A stretch of 64,000 bases of DNA from Aquipseudomonas alcaligenes (GCF_003205495.1 NZ_QJRX01000005.1:1-64000), one strand, 5' to 3'. Shown: positions 10,967-19,927, counted from the first letter of the stretch. Notes: a model not told the origin generated them from the sequence alone. Numbers and translations: made by a program.

Positions 10967-10976
10967 TGGCCTCGTC

Positions 10977-11453
10977 TCAGACCCGGACTTCCACGCCCTC
11001 ACGCAGGAAGCGCGGCGCTATGTAGCGCTCGTAGTGCGCCTCGGAGAGCAGGAAGAACTCGCGATCGATGGCCTCACGCAGCGCCGGCAGCTCCCAGTCG
11101 CGGAACTCCGGCAGCAGGACCAGGCCATAGGCATCCAGGCGGCTGATCAGGCGCGAGGCGCGGGCGATCAGCTGGTAGGCCCAGCAATACTCGGACTGCT
11201 CGGGCACGAAACGCACCTGATGCTGCTCCAGCTGGGCACGCAGGCGCTGCGGATCGAATACCTCGACCTTGCCCTGCATTACCTGCACCAGCAGCACTTC
11301 CAGGCGCCGCCAGACCGCGCGCTTCTCGTCCTCGCCATAGGCGTTCCAGTTCACCACCTCATGATGGAAACGCTTGCAGCCGCGGCATACCTGGTCGCCG
11401 TAGACGGTGGAACAGAGGCCGACGCAGGGCGTCTTGATGCGCTGATTGGACAT
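10977..11453 (-). CDS. DUF1289 domain protein
   Basis: 158 aa. The N-terminus MSNQRIKTPCVGLCSTVYGDQVCRGCKR carries the four cysteines (C-x4-C, C-x2-C) of the DUF1289 family, probably a small metal-binding module. The rest is a helical region without a recognised fold. The start at 11453 gives the DUF1289 motif directly at the N-terminus; a 36-codon extension upstream has no family support. A gene of this type lies next to acnB in P. aeruginosa (PA1788). Function unknown. Confidence 0.85.
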   Translation of the reverse strand: MSNQRIKTPCVGLCSTVYGDQVCRGCKRFHHEVVNWNAYGEDEKRAVWRRLEVLLVQVMQGKVEVFDPQRLRAQLEQHQVRFVPEQSEYCWAYQLIARASRLISRLDAYGLVLLPEFRDWELPALREAIDREFFLLSEAHYERYIAPRFLREGVEVRV

Positions 11454-11599
11454 GGGCGAGGAGAAACGGGCGCTGTGAAACGGCGGTCCATGATAGCGAC
11501 TCCCCCGGGCAGGGTCACCATGACCCACCAGACCTTTGTCGACTTGCCAGACAAGCGACAAGCAGTAGCCTGGGAACCCGATCGGATCGGGGTTCGCGC

Positions 11600-11628
11600 T
11601 TAACTTTGGCGTCCCGTTCCAGTAGAAT
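11600..11628 (+). promoter_or_regulatory. Candidate acnB promoter
   Basis: TTAACT (11600-11605) and TAGAAT (11623-11628) with a 17-base spacer. A start near 11635 would give an acnB leader of about 270 bases. Confidence 0.5.
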
Positions 11629-11659
11629 CGGGCCGCCTTTCTAGGCGTCGATGTCCGTC

Positions 11660-11789
11660 AGAAGCTGTTTTCAAAGCGTCACGAGCACAGTTATCCGCCA
11701 GGAACGATGTTGGCGCCGGGTTCAGCGGAACCCGCGCCAGCCCTCATCCCTCTCGCTTCCTGCGGCGTAAAACTTTGAAAGCAGCTTCT
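11660..11789 (+). promoter_or_regulatory. Structured acnB 5' leader
   Basis: AGAAGCTGTTTTCAAAG (11660-11676) pairs with CTTTGAAAGCAGCTTCT (11773-11789), 17 positions with one G-U. Inside this closing stem is a second hairpin, TGGCGCCGGGTTC (11711-11723) with GAACCCGCGCCA (11728-11739). The stretch 11454-11905 holds no gene, so this folded leader is its main content. Confidence 0.55.
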
Positions 11790-11905
11790 AGTATGAGGCT
11801 GTCGACCCGCCGGCCAGTGCGCTCACAAAGCGCAGCGGCGCGACGGGCGACGGTTTTATGGATGAGCGTTGCGGGCCACCGCGACCACTGATGAGGGTAA
11901 TAACT

Positions 11906-14515
11906 GTGCTTGAAGCCTATCGCAAACACGTAGAAGAGCGCGCCGCACTGGGCATCGTGCCCCAGCCGCTGAACGCCGAGCAAACCGCAGGCCTGGTCGA
12001 GCTGCTGAAGAACCCGCCGGCAGGCGAAGAAGCCTTCCTCGTTGACCTGATCACCAATCGAGTTCCCGCTGGCGTGGACGAAGCCGCCTACGTCAAGGCC
12101 GGCTTCCTGTCCGCCCTGGCCAAGGGCGAAGTCAGCTCCCCGCTGCTCTCCAAGACCCGTGCCGTCGAGCTGCTGGGCACCATGCAGGGTGGCTACAACA
12201 TCACCACCCTGGTCGAGCTGCTGGACAATGCCGAGCTGGCCACCGTTGCCGCCGAGCAACTCAAGCACACCCTGCTGATGTTCGACGCCTTCCACGACGT
12301 CGCCGAGCGTGCCAAGAAGGGCAACGCCGCCGCCAAGGCCGTGATGCAGTCCTGGGCCGAGGGCGAGTGGTTCCAAAACCGCCCTGCCGTTCCGGAAAAA
12401 GTCACCCTGACCGTATTCAAGGTCACCGGCGAAACCAACACCGACGACCTGTCGCCGGCCCCGGATGCCTGGTCGCGCCCGGACATCCCGCTGCACGCCC
12501 TGGCCATGCTGAAGATGGCCCGCGACGGCATCAACCCGGACCAGCCGGGTTCCGTCGGCCCCATCAAGCAGATGGAAGCGCTGAAGGCCAAGGGCTACCC
12601 GGTGGCCTACGTCGGTGACGTGGTCGGTACCGGTTCCTCGCGCAAGTCCGCCACCAACTCGGTGCTGTGGTTCTTCGGCGACGACATCCCCTTCGTGCCG
12701 AACAAGCGCGCCGGTGGTTTCTGCTTCGGCACCAAGATCGCCCCGATCTTCTACAACACCATGGAAGACGCCGGCGCCCTGCCGATCGAATTCGACTGCA
12801 CCAACCTGGCCATGGGCGACGTCATCGACGTGTACCCGTACAAGGGTGAAGTGCGCCGCAACGGCAGCGACGAGCTGGTCACCACCTTCCAGCTGAAGAC
12901 CGACGTGCTGCTCGACGAAGTCCGCGCCGGCGGCCGTATTCCGCTGATCATCGGCCGCGGCCTGACCGAGAAGGCCCGCGCCGAGCTGGGCCTGGCCCCG
13001 TCCACCCTGTTCAAGAAGCCGGAATCCCCGGTCGACAGCGGCAAGGGCTTCACCCTGGCGCAGAAGATGGTCGGTCGCGCCTGCGGCCTGCCGGAAGGCA
13101 AGGGCGTGCGCCCGGGCACCTACTGCGAGCCGAAGATGACCACCGTCGGCTCCCAGGACACCACCGGCCCGATGACCCGCGACGAGCTGAAGGACCTGGC
13201 CTGCCTGGGCTTCTCCGCCGACCTGGTGATGCAGTCCTTCTGCCACACCGCCGCCTATCCGAAGCCGATCGACGTCACCACCCACCACACCCTGCCGGAC
13301 TTCATCATGACCCGCGGCGGCGTGTCCCTGCGTCCGGGCGACGGCATCATCCACAGCTGGCTGAACCGCATGCTGCTGCCGGACACCGTCGGTACCGGTG
13401 GCGACTCGCACACCCGCTTCCCGCTGGGCATCTCCTTCCCGGCCGGTTCCGGCCTGGTGGCCTTCGCCGCCGCCACCGGCGTGATGCCGCTGGACATGCC
13501 GGAATCCGTACTGGTGCGTTTCAAGGGCAAGCTGCAACCGGGCATCACCCTGCGTGACCTGGTCCATGCCATCCCCTACTACGCCATCCAGCAGGGCCTG
13601 CTGACCGTCGAGAAGAAGGGCAAGAAGAACATCTTCTCCGGCCGCATCCTCGAGATCGAAGGTCTCAACGAGCTGACCGTCGAGCAGGCTTTCGAGCTGT
13701 CCGACGCCTCCGCCGAGCGTTCCGCTGCCGGTTGCACCATCAAGCTGCCGGAAAGCGCCATCGCCGAGTACCTGAAGTCCAACATCACCATGCTGCGCTG
13801 GATGATCGGTGAAGGCTACGGCGATGCCCGTACCCTGGAGCGTCGCGCCCAGGCCATGGAAGCCTGGCTGGCCAAGCCGCAACTGCTGGAAGCCGACAAG
13901 GACGCCGAGTACGCCGCCGTGATCGAGATCGATCTGGCCGACGTCAAGGAGCCGATCCTGTGCGCCCCGAACGATCCGGACGACGCCCGCCTGCTGTCCA
14001 GCGTGCAGGGTCGCAAGATCGACGAAGTGTTCATCGGTTCGTGCATGACCAACATCGGTCACTTCCGCGCTGCCGGCAAGCTGCTGGACAAGGTCAAGGG
14101 CGGTATCCCGACCCGTCTGTGGCTGGCTCCGCCGACCAAGATGGACCAGCACCAGCTGACCGAGGAAGGCTACTACGGCATCTACGGCAAGGCCGGCGCG
14201 CGCATGGAAATGCCGGGTTGCTCGCTGTGCATGGGTAACCAGGCGCGCGTGCAGACCGGTGCCACTGTGGTCTCCACTTCCACCCGTAACTTCCCGAACC
14301 GCCTGGGCGACGCCACTGACGTCTTCCTGGCCTCGGCCGAGCTGGCCGCCGTTTCCTCGATCATCGGCAAGCTGCCGACCGTCGAGGAGTACATGGCCTA
14401 CGCGAAGGATATCGACAGCATGGCTGCCGACATCTACCGCTACCTGAGCTTCGACCAGATCGCCGAGTACCGCGAAGCAGCGGCCAACGCGAAGATCCCG
14501 GTCATCCAGGCCTGA
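11906..14515 (+). CDS. acnB: Aconitate hydratase B
   Basis: 869 aa, the exact usual length of AcnB. Isomerises citrate and isocitrate in the TCA cycle. The domain order is HEAT-like N-terminus, swivel domain, then the catalytic domains. The [4Fe-4S] cysteines are in [13 protein letters not shown] and in the CxxC of [12 protein letters not shown]. The start is GTG 11906 ([16 protein letters not shown]) because GAGGG lies eight bases upstream and homologues begin MLEAYRKH; an ATG at 11891 would overlap that site. Confidence 0.97.
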   Translation: MLEAYRKHVEERAALGIVPQPLNAEQTAGLVELLKNPPAGEEAFLVDLITNRVPAGVDEAAYVKAGFLSALAKGEVSSPLLSKTRAVELLGTMQGGYNITTLVELLDNAELATVAAEQLKHTLLMFDAFHDVAERAKKGNAAAKAVMQSWAEGEWFQNRPAVPEKVTLTVFKVTGETNTDDLSPAPDAWSRPDIPLHALAMLKMARDGINPDQPGSVGPIKQMEALKAKGYPVAYVGDVVGTGSSRKSATNSVLWFFGDDIPFVPNKRAGGFCFGTKIAPIFYNTMEDAGALPIEFDCTNLAMGDVIDVYPYKGEVRRNGSDELVTTFQLKTDVLLDEVRAGGRIPLIIGRGLTEKARAELGLAPSTLFKKPESPVDSGKGFTLAQKMVGRACGLPEGKGVRPGTYCEPKMTTVGSQDTTGPMTRDELKDLACLGFSADLVMQSFCHTAAYPKPIDVTTHHTLPDFIMTRGGVSLRPGDGIIHSWLNRMLLPDTVGTGGDSHTRFPLGISFPAGSGLVAFAAATGVMPLDMPESVLVRFKGKLQPGITLRDLVHAIPYYAIQQGLLTVEKKGKKNIFSGRILEIEGLNELTVEQAFELSDASAERSAAGCTIKLPESAIAEYLKSNITMLRWMIGEGYGDARTLERRAQAMEAWLAKPQLLEADKDAEYAAVIEIDLADVKEPILCAPNDPDDARLLSSVQGRKIDEVFIGSCMTNIGHFRAAGKLLDKVKGGIPTRLWLAPPTKMDQHQLTEEGYYGIYGKAGARMEMPGCSLCMGNQARVQTGATVVSTSTRNFPNRLGDATDVFLASAELAAVSSIIGKLPTVEEYMAYAKDIDSMAADIYRYLSFDQIAEYREAAANAKIPVIQA

Positions 14516-14529
14516 GCCTAGCCGAATGA

Positions 14530-14560
14530 AGAAGCCCCGCCCCGTGCGGGGCTTTTTCTT
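14530..14560 (+). terminator. acnB intrinsic terminator
   Basis: AAGCCCCGC, short loop, GCGGGGCTTTTTCTT, starting 15 bases after the acnB stop. Confidence 0.88.
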
Positions 14561-14631
14561 GACGCAGCTCAGCCGCTCGCCCCCAGGCCCGGCTAGAGTG
14601 ATGGATAGCCTCTCCAGCCCAGGAGCCCGCC

Positions 14632-14844
14632 ATGAAACGCACCCTCTGCATCACCCTGCTCTGCCTGTTTGGCCTCGTCGGCTGCGCCAGCGAGTACATC
14701 ATCACCACCAGCGATGGCCAGATGCTGGTCAGCCACGGCAAACCGGAATTCGACAAGGACACCGGCATGCTCGAATTCGAGGACAGCGAAGGCCGCAAGC
14801 AGCAGATCCCCCAGGCCAACGTGAGGCAGATGCTGGAACGCTGA
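14632..14844 (+). CDS. YgdI/YgdR family small lipoprotein
   Basis: 70 aa. A signal peptide with lipobox LVGC (Cys18) is followed by a short SH3-like domain, EYIITTSDGQMLVSHGKPEFD, matching the YgdI/YgdR family. Expected to be acylated and anchored in the envelope; exact role unknown. A single gene between two terminators. Confidence 0.88.
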   Translation: MKRTLCITLLCLFGLVGCASEYIITTSDGQMLVSHGKPEFDKDTGMLEFEDSEGRKQQIPQANVRQMLER

Positions 14845-14860
14845 CTCGCCCGTGCTCTGC

Positions 14861-14887
14861 GCAAACCCCGCTTCGGCGGGGTTTTGC
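14861..14887 (+). terminator. Terminator after the small lipoprotein
   Basis: GCAAACCCCGC, TTCG loop, GCGGGGTTTTGC. It ends six bases before the -24 element of the nasS promoter. Confidence 0.8.
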
Positions 14888-14892
14888 GTCTC

Positions 14893-14908
14893 TGGCATAT
14901 GGTTTGCA
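14893..14908 (+). promoter_or_regulatory. Sigma-54 type -24/-12 promoter of nasS-nasT
   Basis: TGGCATATGGTTTGCA: the invariant GG and GC are ten bases apart, as required for RpoN promoters. Such promoters depend on an activator such as NtrC; I could not identify a convincing NtrC site upstream. Confidence 0.7.
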
Positions 14909-14930
14909 AAGTTGTAGTCAGCAGAACTTT

Positions 14931-15010
14931 CTCCAACGGCGGAGTCAGTTCACAGACAATGGCGTCGTTTCCGGCCACCGCCCCGCGGCGGCCAGGAACG
15001 GCGCCTTTTT
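14931..15010 (+). promoter_or_regulatory. ANTAR-type antitermination leader of nasS-nasT
   Basis: Stem-loop 1 is CTCC-AACGGC-GGAG (14931-14944). Stem-loop 2 is GAC-AATGGC-GTC (14955-14966); its stem is short. Both hexaloops have A at position 1 and G at position 4, as in the RNA target of ANTAR proteins. The terminator stem is 14961-14976 paired with 14990-15005 (16 positions with some G-U) followed by TTTTT. Stem-loop 2 and the terminator share bases, so they exclude each other. NasT binding should allow read-through. Confidence 0.75.
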
Positions 15011-15028
15011 GTTCAACGGCGGAACAAA
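15008..15028 (+). promoter_or_regulatory. Hairpin over the nasS ribosome binding site
   Basis: TTTGTTC and GAACAAA pair perfectly around the loop AACGGCG. The likely Shine-Dalgarno GGAAC (15021-15025) lies in the loop edge and stem, seven bases before the nasS ATG. The loop repeats the hexaloop sequence seen in the NasT target hairpins. Confidence 0.45.
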
Positions 15029-15031
15029 GAC

Positions 15032-16246
15032 ATGACCGACAGCAGCACCACCCGAAGCGATGCCCTGGCCTGGGTCGCGGGCAGCGATGCCCCGGAAAAG
15101 AGCGCACTGAATCTGGGCTTCATGGCCCTGACCGACTCCGCCTCGCTGATCGTCGCCGCCACGCAGGGCTTCGCCCAGCCCTACGGCCTGACCCTCAACC
15201 TGCAGCGCCAGGCCTCCTGGGCCGGCCTGCGCGACCGCCTGCTGAGCGGCGAGCTGGATGCCGCGCAGATGCTCTACGGTCAGGTCTACGGCATCGACCA
15301 GGGGCTCGGCGGCCCGGCTACCGAGATGGCCATTCTCATGGGCCTGTGCCAGAACGGCCAGGCCATCAACCTGTCGCAGCCGCTCAAGCAGGCTGGCGTG
15401 ACCAGTGCCAAGGCACTGGCCGCACGCGTGCGCCAAGGTGGTGCAAAGCTCACCTTCGCCCAGACCTTCCCCACCGGCACCCATGCCATGTGGCTGTACT
15501 ACTGGCTGGCGGCCCAGGGCATCCATCCGCTGGAGGACGTCAGCACCGTGGTGGTGCCGCCCTCGCAGATGGTCGCCCACCTGCGCGCGGCCCGTATCGA
15601 CGGCTTCTGCGCCGGCGGCCCCTGGGGCGCCCTGGCGGTCGAGGAAGAGCAGGGCTTCACCCTGGCCACCAGCCAGGACATCTGGGCCGACCACCCGGAA
15701 AAGGTGCTGGGCGTGACTCGCGCATTCGCCGAACAGTACCCTAACACCGCCCGCGCCCTGACCATGGCCGTGCTGGAGGCCAGCCGCTTCATCGACGAGA
15801 GCGAGGAGAACAAGCGCGGCACCGCGCAGCTGATCAGCGGCAGCGAGTACGTCGACGCCCCGCTCTCGGCCATCGCCCCGCGCTTCCTCGGCCAGTACGA
15901 GGACGGCCTCGGCCACGCCTGGCTGGACGCCCATCCGCTGCGCTTCTTCGCCGGCGGCGAAGTGAACATGCCGTGGCTGTCCGACGGCATCTGGTTCCTC
16001 ACCCAGTTCCGCCGCTGGGGCCTGCTCAGGGACGATCCGGACTACCTCGGCATCGCCCGCCGCATCCACCGTCTGGACCTCTACCGCAGCGCCGCCGAGG
16101 CCCTGGGCGTGCAGGTGCCGGAACACGCGATGCGCCGCTCCACCCTGCTCGATGGCAGCACCTGGGACGGCAGCGACCCGGCCGGCTACGCCCGCTCCTT
16201 CGCCATTCATGCGCGCGCCGACAGCGCCGCCGCCATCGCCCTGTAA
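15032..16246 (+). CDS. nasS: Nitrate-sensing regulator NasS
   Basis: 404 aa periplasmic-binding-protein fold of the NrtA/CmpA family but without a signal peptide, so cytoplasmic. In established systems NasS binds NasT when nitrate is absent and releases it when nitrate is bound. It is clearly related to NrtA in this window (for example TFAQTFPT-THAMWLYYWLA, IWADHPEKVLG, WFLTQF-RWGLL). The N-terminus even keeps AGSDAPEK, which in NrtA directly follows the Tat leader. Its gene precedes nasT by 20 bases. Confidence 0.92.
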   Translation: MTDSSTTRSDALAWVAGSDAPEKSALNLGFMALTDSASLIVAATQGFAQPYGLTLNLQRQASWAGLRDRLLSGELDAAQMLYGQVYGIDQGLGGPATEMAILMGLCQNGQAINLSQPLKQAGVTSAKALAARVRQGGAKLTFAQTFPTGTHAMWLYYWLAAQGIHPLEDVSTVVVPPSQMVAHLRAARIDGFCAGGPWGALAVEEEQGFTLATSQDIWADHPEKVLGVTRAFAEQYPNTARALTMAVLEASRFIDESEENKRGTAQLISGSEYVDAPLSAIAPRFLGQYEDGLGHAWLDAHPLRFFAGGEVNMPWLSDGIWFLTQFRRWGLLRDDPDYLGIARRIHRLDLYRSAAEALGVQVPEHAMRRSTLLDGSTWDGSDPAGYARSFAIHARADSAAAIAL

Positions 16247-16266
16247 CGGATCGAGATAGAAACCAG

Positions 16267-16845
16267 ATGCTACGCATACTCCTGATCAACGATACGCCGA
16301 AGAAGGTCGGCCGCCTGAAGAGTGCGCTGATCGAGGCCGGTTTCGAGGTGATCGACGAATCCGGGCTGACCATCGACCTGCCCGAGCGGGTCGAGGCGGT
16401 GCGCCCCGACGTCGTGCTGATCGACACCGAGTCGCCCGGCCGCGACGTGATGGAACAGGTGGTGCTGGTGACCCGCGACCAGCCGCGACCGATCGTCATG
16501 TTCACCGACGAGCACGACCCGCAGGTGATGCGCCAGGCCATCCAGTCCGGGGTCAGCGCCTACATAGTCGAGGGCATCCAGGCCGAGCGCCTGCAGCCGA
16601 TCCTCGACGTGGCCATGGCCCGCTTCGAGAGCGACCAGGCCCTGCGTGCCCAGTTGCAGGCGCGCGACGCCCAGCTGGCCGAGCGCAAGCGCATCGAACT
16701 GGCCAAGGGCCTGTTGATGAAGATGAAGAGCTGCAACGAGGAGGACGCCTACACCCTGATGCGCCGCCAGGCCATGAGCCGCCAGCAGAAGCTGATCCAG
16801 GTGGCCGAGCAGATCATCGCCATGCACGACATGCTCGGTGAATGA
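16267..16845 (+). CDS. nasT: Nitrate-responsive antiterminator NasT (ANTAR)
   Basis: 192 aa. The N-terminal pseudo-receiver domain (about 1-125; DVVLIDTESPGRD, IVMFTDEHDP) is followed by a coiled coil and a C-terminal ANTAR RNA-binding domain (about 135-190; ERKRIELAKGLLMKMKSCNEEDAYTLMRRQAM). NasT binds paired hexaloop hairpins in leader RNA and prevents terminator formation. Two such leaders are in this window, before nasS and before nrtA. Co-transcribed with nasS. Confidence 0.94.
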   Translation: MLRILLINDTPKKVGRLKSALIEAGFEVIDESGLTIDLPERVEAVRPDVVLIDTESPGRDVMEQVVLVTRDQPRPIVMFTDEHDPQVMRQAIQSGVSAYIVEGIQAERLQPILDVAMARFESDQALRAQLQARDAQLAERKRIELAKGLLMKMKSCNEEDAYTLMRRQAMSRQQKLIQVAEQIIAMHDMLGE

Positions 16846-16850
16846 CCGCC

Positions 16851-16942
16851 CGGGCGGTACAACTGTACCGCCCGAAAGCCAACTGTTACCCCCGCTGCAA
16901 TGGCACAGAGACCCACTGTACGGTTACCTGCAGACAACTGTG
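16851..16942 (+). promoter_or_regulatory. Cluster of ACTGT(T)ACC boxes upstream of the decarboxylase
   Basis: A near-perfect palindrome CGGGCGGTACA-AC-TGTACCGCCCG (16851-16874) contains the first AACTGTACC; further copies are AACTGTTACC (16881-16890), CACTGTACGG (16914-16923) and AACTGTGTA (16936-16944). They are spaced by 20 to 33 bases. The arrangement suggests operator sites for a DNA-binding regulator. The palindrome lacks a T-run, so it is not a standard terminator for nasT. Confidence 0.45.
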
Positions 16943-17007
16943 TATCTGCTGCAACGGCCGGCCACTGGCTATCGTGAAGGCATATCCCAGCCTGTCACGG
17001 ACCCGCC

Positions 17008-18360
17008 ATGAGCCTTGATGAACGCCAGCTGCTCGCCGCAGCCGACCGCCGCGCCCTCGCCTACTTCGACGCCACCCCCGAGCGCAGGGTCTTCCCCGAC
17101 GCCGCCGCCATTGCTGCGCTGGGCGCCTTCGACCAGGCGCTGCCACAGCGCGGCCAGGAGCCCGAGCAGGTACTGCGGCAGCTCGACGAAGTCGGCTCGC
17201 CGGCCACCGTGGCCAGCAACGGCCCGCGCTACTTCGGCTTTGTCATCGGCGCCACCCTGCCGGCCGCCGCTGCTGCCGAACGCCTGGTTCTGGCCTGGGA
17301 CCAGTGCGCCTCCTCCTTCGACAACTCGCCGGCCGCCGACCGCCTGGAGAAAGTCGCCGGGCGCTGGGTCTGCGAAGCCCTCGGCCTACCCCGCGAGAGC
17401 GCCGTCGGTTTCGGCACCAGCGCCACCGCCTGTACCCTGGCCTGCCTCTCGGCAGCCCGCCGTACGCTGCTGGCCCGCCTGGGCTGGGACTTCGACGCCG
17501 ACGGCCTGATGGGCGCGCCGGAGATCCGCGTGGTGCTCTCGGAAACCGCGCACATAACCGTGAAGAAGGCCCTGCGCATCCTCGGCTTCGGCATGAACCG
17601 CCTGCACTACGCCGCGGTCGATGCCCACGGGCGTATCGACCCGGCGCGCCTGCCGGCGCTGGACGCGCGCACCCTGCTGATCCTGCAGGCCGGCGAAGTC
17701 AACACCGGCGAGTTCGACCACTTTGCCGAGCTAATCCCCAGGGCCCGCGAGGCCGGCGCCTGGGTACATGTCGACGGCGCCTTCGGCCTGTGGGCCAGGG
17801 CTTCCTCTTCGGCGCACCTGGCCGAGGGTGTGGAGCTGGCCGATAGCTGGACCAGCGACGGCCACAAGTGGCTGAACACCCCCTATGACAGCGCCATGGC
17901 CATCTGCCGCGACGCCGACGCCCTGGCCGCGGCGATGAACAGCGATGCCGCCTACGCCACGGCGAGCAAGGATGCGCAGAAGAACCTGACCCTGGAATTC
18001 TCCCGCCGCGCCCGTGGCGTGGCGATCTGGGCGGCGCTGGCCAGCCTCGGCCGCGACGGCCTGCGCGAGATGATCGACCGCCATATCCGCCAGGCCGGCG
18101 AGCTGGCCGAGGCTCTGCGCGCCGGTGGCTACCAGGTGCTCAACCGCGTGGTGCTCAACCAGGTACTGGTGCGCGGCGACTCGGATGAGCAGACCGTCGC
18201 CATCCGCGAAGCGGCCCAGGCCAGCGGCGAGGTCTGGTTCGGCCCGACCATCTGGCAGGGCCGCCCGGCCTTCCGCCTCAGCCTGTCGTCCTGGCGCACC
18301 CGGGACGCGGACGTGCAGGCCCTGGCCGATCTGCTGCTGCGCCTGAAGCGACAGCTCTGA
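17008..18360 (+). CDS. PLP-dependent decarboxylase family protein
   Basis: 450 aa fold-type I PLP enzyme of the group II decarboxylase family (glutamate, aromatic amino acid, diaminobutyrate). PLP lysine K287 sits in TSDGHKWLNTPYDS; the HVDGAFG block supplies the Asp that contacts the cofactor pyridine, and SSFDNSPAADRLE and VGFGTSATACTLA are typical. The substrate cannot be read from sequence. It stands alone between nasT and a repeat region, behind a cluster of repeated boxes, so it is probably under its own regulator, encoded elsewhere. Confidence 0.82.
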   Translation: MSLDERQLLAAADRRALAYFDATPERRVFPDAAAIAALGAFDQALPQRGQEPEQVLRQLDEVGSPATVASNGPRYFGFVIGATLPAAAAAERLVLAWDQCASSFDNSPAADRLEKVAGRWVCEALGLPRESAVGFGTSATACTLACLSAARRTLLARLGWDFDADGLMGAPEIRVVLSETAHITVKKALRILGFGMNRLHYAAVDAHGRIDPARLPALDARTLLILQAGEVNTGEFDHFAELIPRAREAGAWVHVDGAFGLWARASSSAHLAEGVELADSWTSDGHKWLNTPYDSAMAICRDADALAAAMNSDAAYATASKDAQKNLTLEFSRRARGVAIWAALASLGRDGLREMIDRHIRQAGELAEALRAGGYQVLNRVVLNQVLVRGDSDEQTVAIREAAQASGEVWFGPTIWQGRPAFRLSLSSWRTRDADVQALADLLLRLKRQL

Positions 18361-18370
18361 CGCGGCAACT

Positions 18371-18460
18371 CCCCTCTCCCACACGTGGGAGAGGGGCTGG
18401 GGAAGAGGGAGTTGGCTCAAAGCCCCTCTCCCCAGCCCTCTTCCGTAAACGGGAGAGGGA
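18371..18460. repeat. CCCCTCTCCC inverted repeat pair (REP-like)
   Basis: CCCCTCTCCCA-CACG-TGGGAGAGGGG (18371-18396) is followed by an inverted related unit, CCCCTCTCCCCAGCCCTC up to CGGGAGAGGG (18424-18458). A third copy of the family is at 44825-44862. This is a dispersed intergenic element type seen in many proteobacteria. The remainder of this gap, to 18663, shows only the alaC ribosome binding site GAGGA at about 18655. Confidence 0.7.
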
Positions 18461-18663
18461 GCAAAGCGAGCCGTACCTACCCCACTCACTGTTATGGGGA
18501 TAGGTAAGAAGATCGCAACCAGGCTCTGACAACTGCTCCGCCCCATTGCCGCAGAACTGCTCTGGACAACGGCAGGCCCGCCCCCTTATCTTCGCGCCAG
18601 GCCACACGCAGGTGGCCTGCGTCGCTCGGACGGTTCCGGGCGCTTACGTACTTCGAGGACAGC

Positions 18664-19920
18664 ATGGCCGACAACGCCAAGCGCCGCTTTGCGCGCATCG
18701 ATCGTCTCCCCCCCTACGTTTTCAACATCACCGCCGAACTGAAGATGGCCGCCCGCCGCCGTGGCGAGGACATCATCGACTTCAGCATGGGCAATCCGGA
18801 CGGCGCCACCCCGCCGCACATCGTCGAGAAGCTGGTGCAGGTCGCCCAGCGCGAAGACACCCACGGCTACTCCACCTCCCGCGGCATCCCTCGCCTGCGC
18901 CGCGCCATCTCGCGCTGGTACAAGGACCGCTATGACGTGGAGATCGACCCGGAAAGCGAAGCCATAGTCACCATCGGCTCCAAGGAAGGCCTGGCGCACC
19001 TGATGCTGGCCACCCTGGACCACGGCGACACCGTACTGGTGCCGAACCCCAGCTACCCCATCCACATCTACGGCGCGGTGATCGCCGGCGCCCAGGTGCG
19101 CTCGGTGCCGCTGGTGCCGGGCGTGGACTTCTTCGCCGAGCTGGAGCGGGCCATCCGCGAAGCCATTCCGAAACCGAAGATGATGATCCTCGGCTTTCCC
19201 TCCAACCCCACCGCGCAGTGCGTGGAGCTGGACTTCTTCGAGCGCGTGGTGGCCCTGGCCAAGCAGTACGACGTACTGGTGATCCACGACCTGGCCTACG
19301 CCGACATCGTCTACGACGGCTGGAAAGCCCCGTCGATCATGCAGGTGCCGGGGGCCAAGGACATCGCCGTGGAGTTCTTCACCCTGTCCAAGAGCTACAA
19401 CATGGCCGGCTGGCGTATCGGCTTCATGGTCGGTAATCCGGAGCTGGTCAGCGCACTGGCGCGGATCAAGAGCTACCACGACTACGGCACCTTCACCCCG
19501 CTGCAGGTAGCGGCGATTGCCGCCCTGGAAGGTGATCAACAATGCGTACGCGATATTGCCGAGCAGTACCGGCAGCGCCGCAACATGCTGGTCAAGGGCC
19601 TGCACGAGGCCGGCTGGATGGTGGAGAAGCCCAAGGCCTCCATGTATATCTGGGCCAAGATCCCCGAGCCCTATGCCCAACTGGGCTCGCTGGAGTTCGC
19701 CAAGAAGCTGCTGCTGGAGGCTAAGGTCTGCGTCTCGCCGGGCCTGGGCTTCGGCGATTATGGCGACGACCACGTGCGCTTCGCCCTGATCGAGAACCAG
19801 GACCGTACCCGTCAGGCCATCCGCGGCATCAAGGCGATGTTCCGCGCCGATGGCCTGCTCGAGGCGCCCCCTGCCAAACCGAAACGCGCCACCGGCAAGG
19901 CCAAGCCTGCAGCGGTGTAA
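18664..19920 (+). CDS. alaC: Alanine transaminase AlaC-like
   Basis: 418 aa class I aminotransferase (fold type I PLP). PLP lysine in FFTLSKSYNMAGWRIGFMVG; pyridine-contacting Asp in VIHDLAYADI; the conserved Arg for the substrate carboxylate in DDHVRFALIEN. The N-terminal RIDRLPPYVFNITAELK and overall length match AlaC, which makes alanine from pyruvate and glutamate. The C-terminal 25 residues are a Lys/Ala/Pro-rich tail. The assignment among class I transaminases rests on family resemblance. Confidence 0.85.
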   Translation: MADNAKRRFARIDRLPPYVFNITAELKMAARRRGEDIIDFSMGNPDGATPPHIVEKLVQVAQREDTHGYSTSRGIPRLRRAISRWYKDRYDVEIDPESEAIVTIGSKEGLAHLMLATLDHGDTVLVPNPSYPIHIYGAVIAGAQVRSVPLVPGVDFFAELERAIREAIPKPKMMILGFPSNPTAQCVELDFFERVVALAKQYDVLVIHDLAYADIVYDGWKAPSIMQVPGAKDIAVEFFTLSKSYNMAGWRIGFMVGNPELVSALARIKSYHDYGTFTPLQVAAIAALEGDQQCVRDIAEQYRQRRNMLVKGLHEAGWMVEKPKASMYIWAKIPEPYAQLGSLEFAKKLLLEAKVCVSPGLGFGDYGDDHVRFALIENQDRTRQAIRGIKAMFRADGLLEAPPAKPKRATGKAKPAAV

Positions 19921-19927
19921 AAAGGCC

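Noticed and set aside
11744..14152. 802-codon open frame on the minus strand opposite acnB
   Set aside because: A shadow of acnB created by GC-rich codon use; its translation is low-complexity Gly/His/Gln/Val-rich, and no family is visible, while acnB is unmistakable.
16851..16874. Palindrome after nasT as a terminator
   Set aside because: No T-run, and it contains one of four repeated ACTGT boxes, so an operator fits better.
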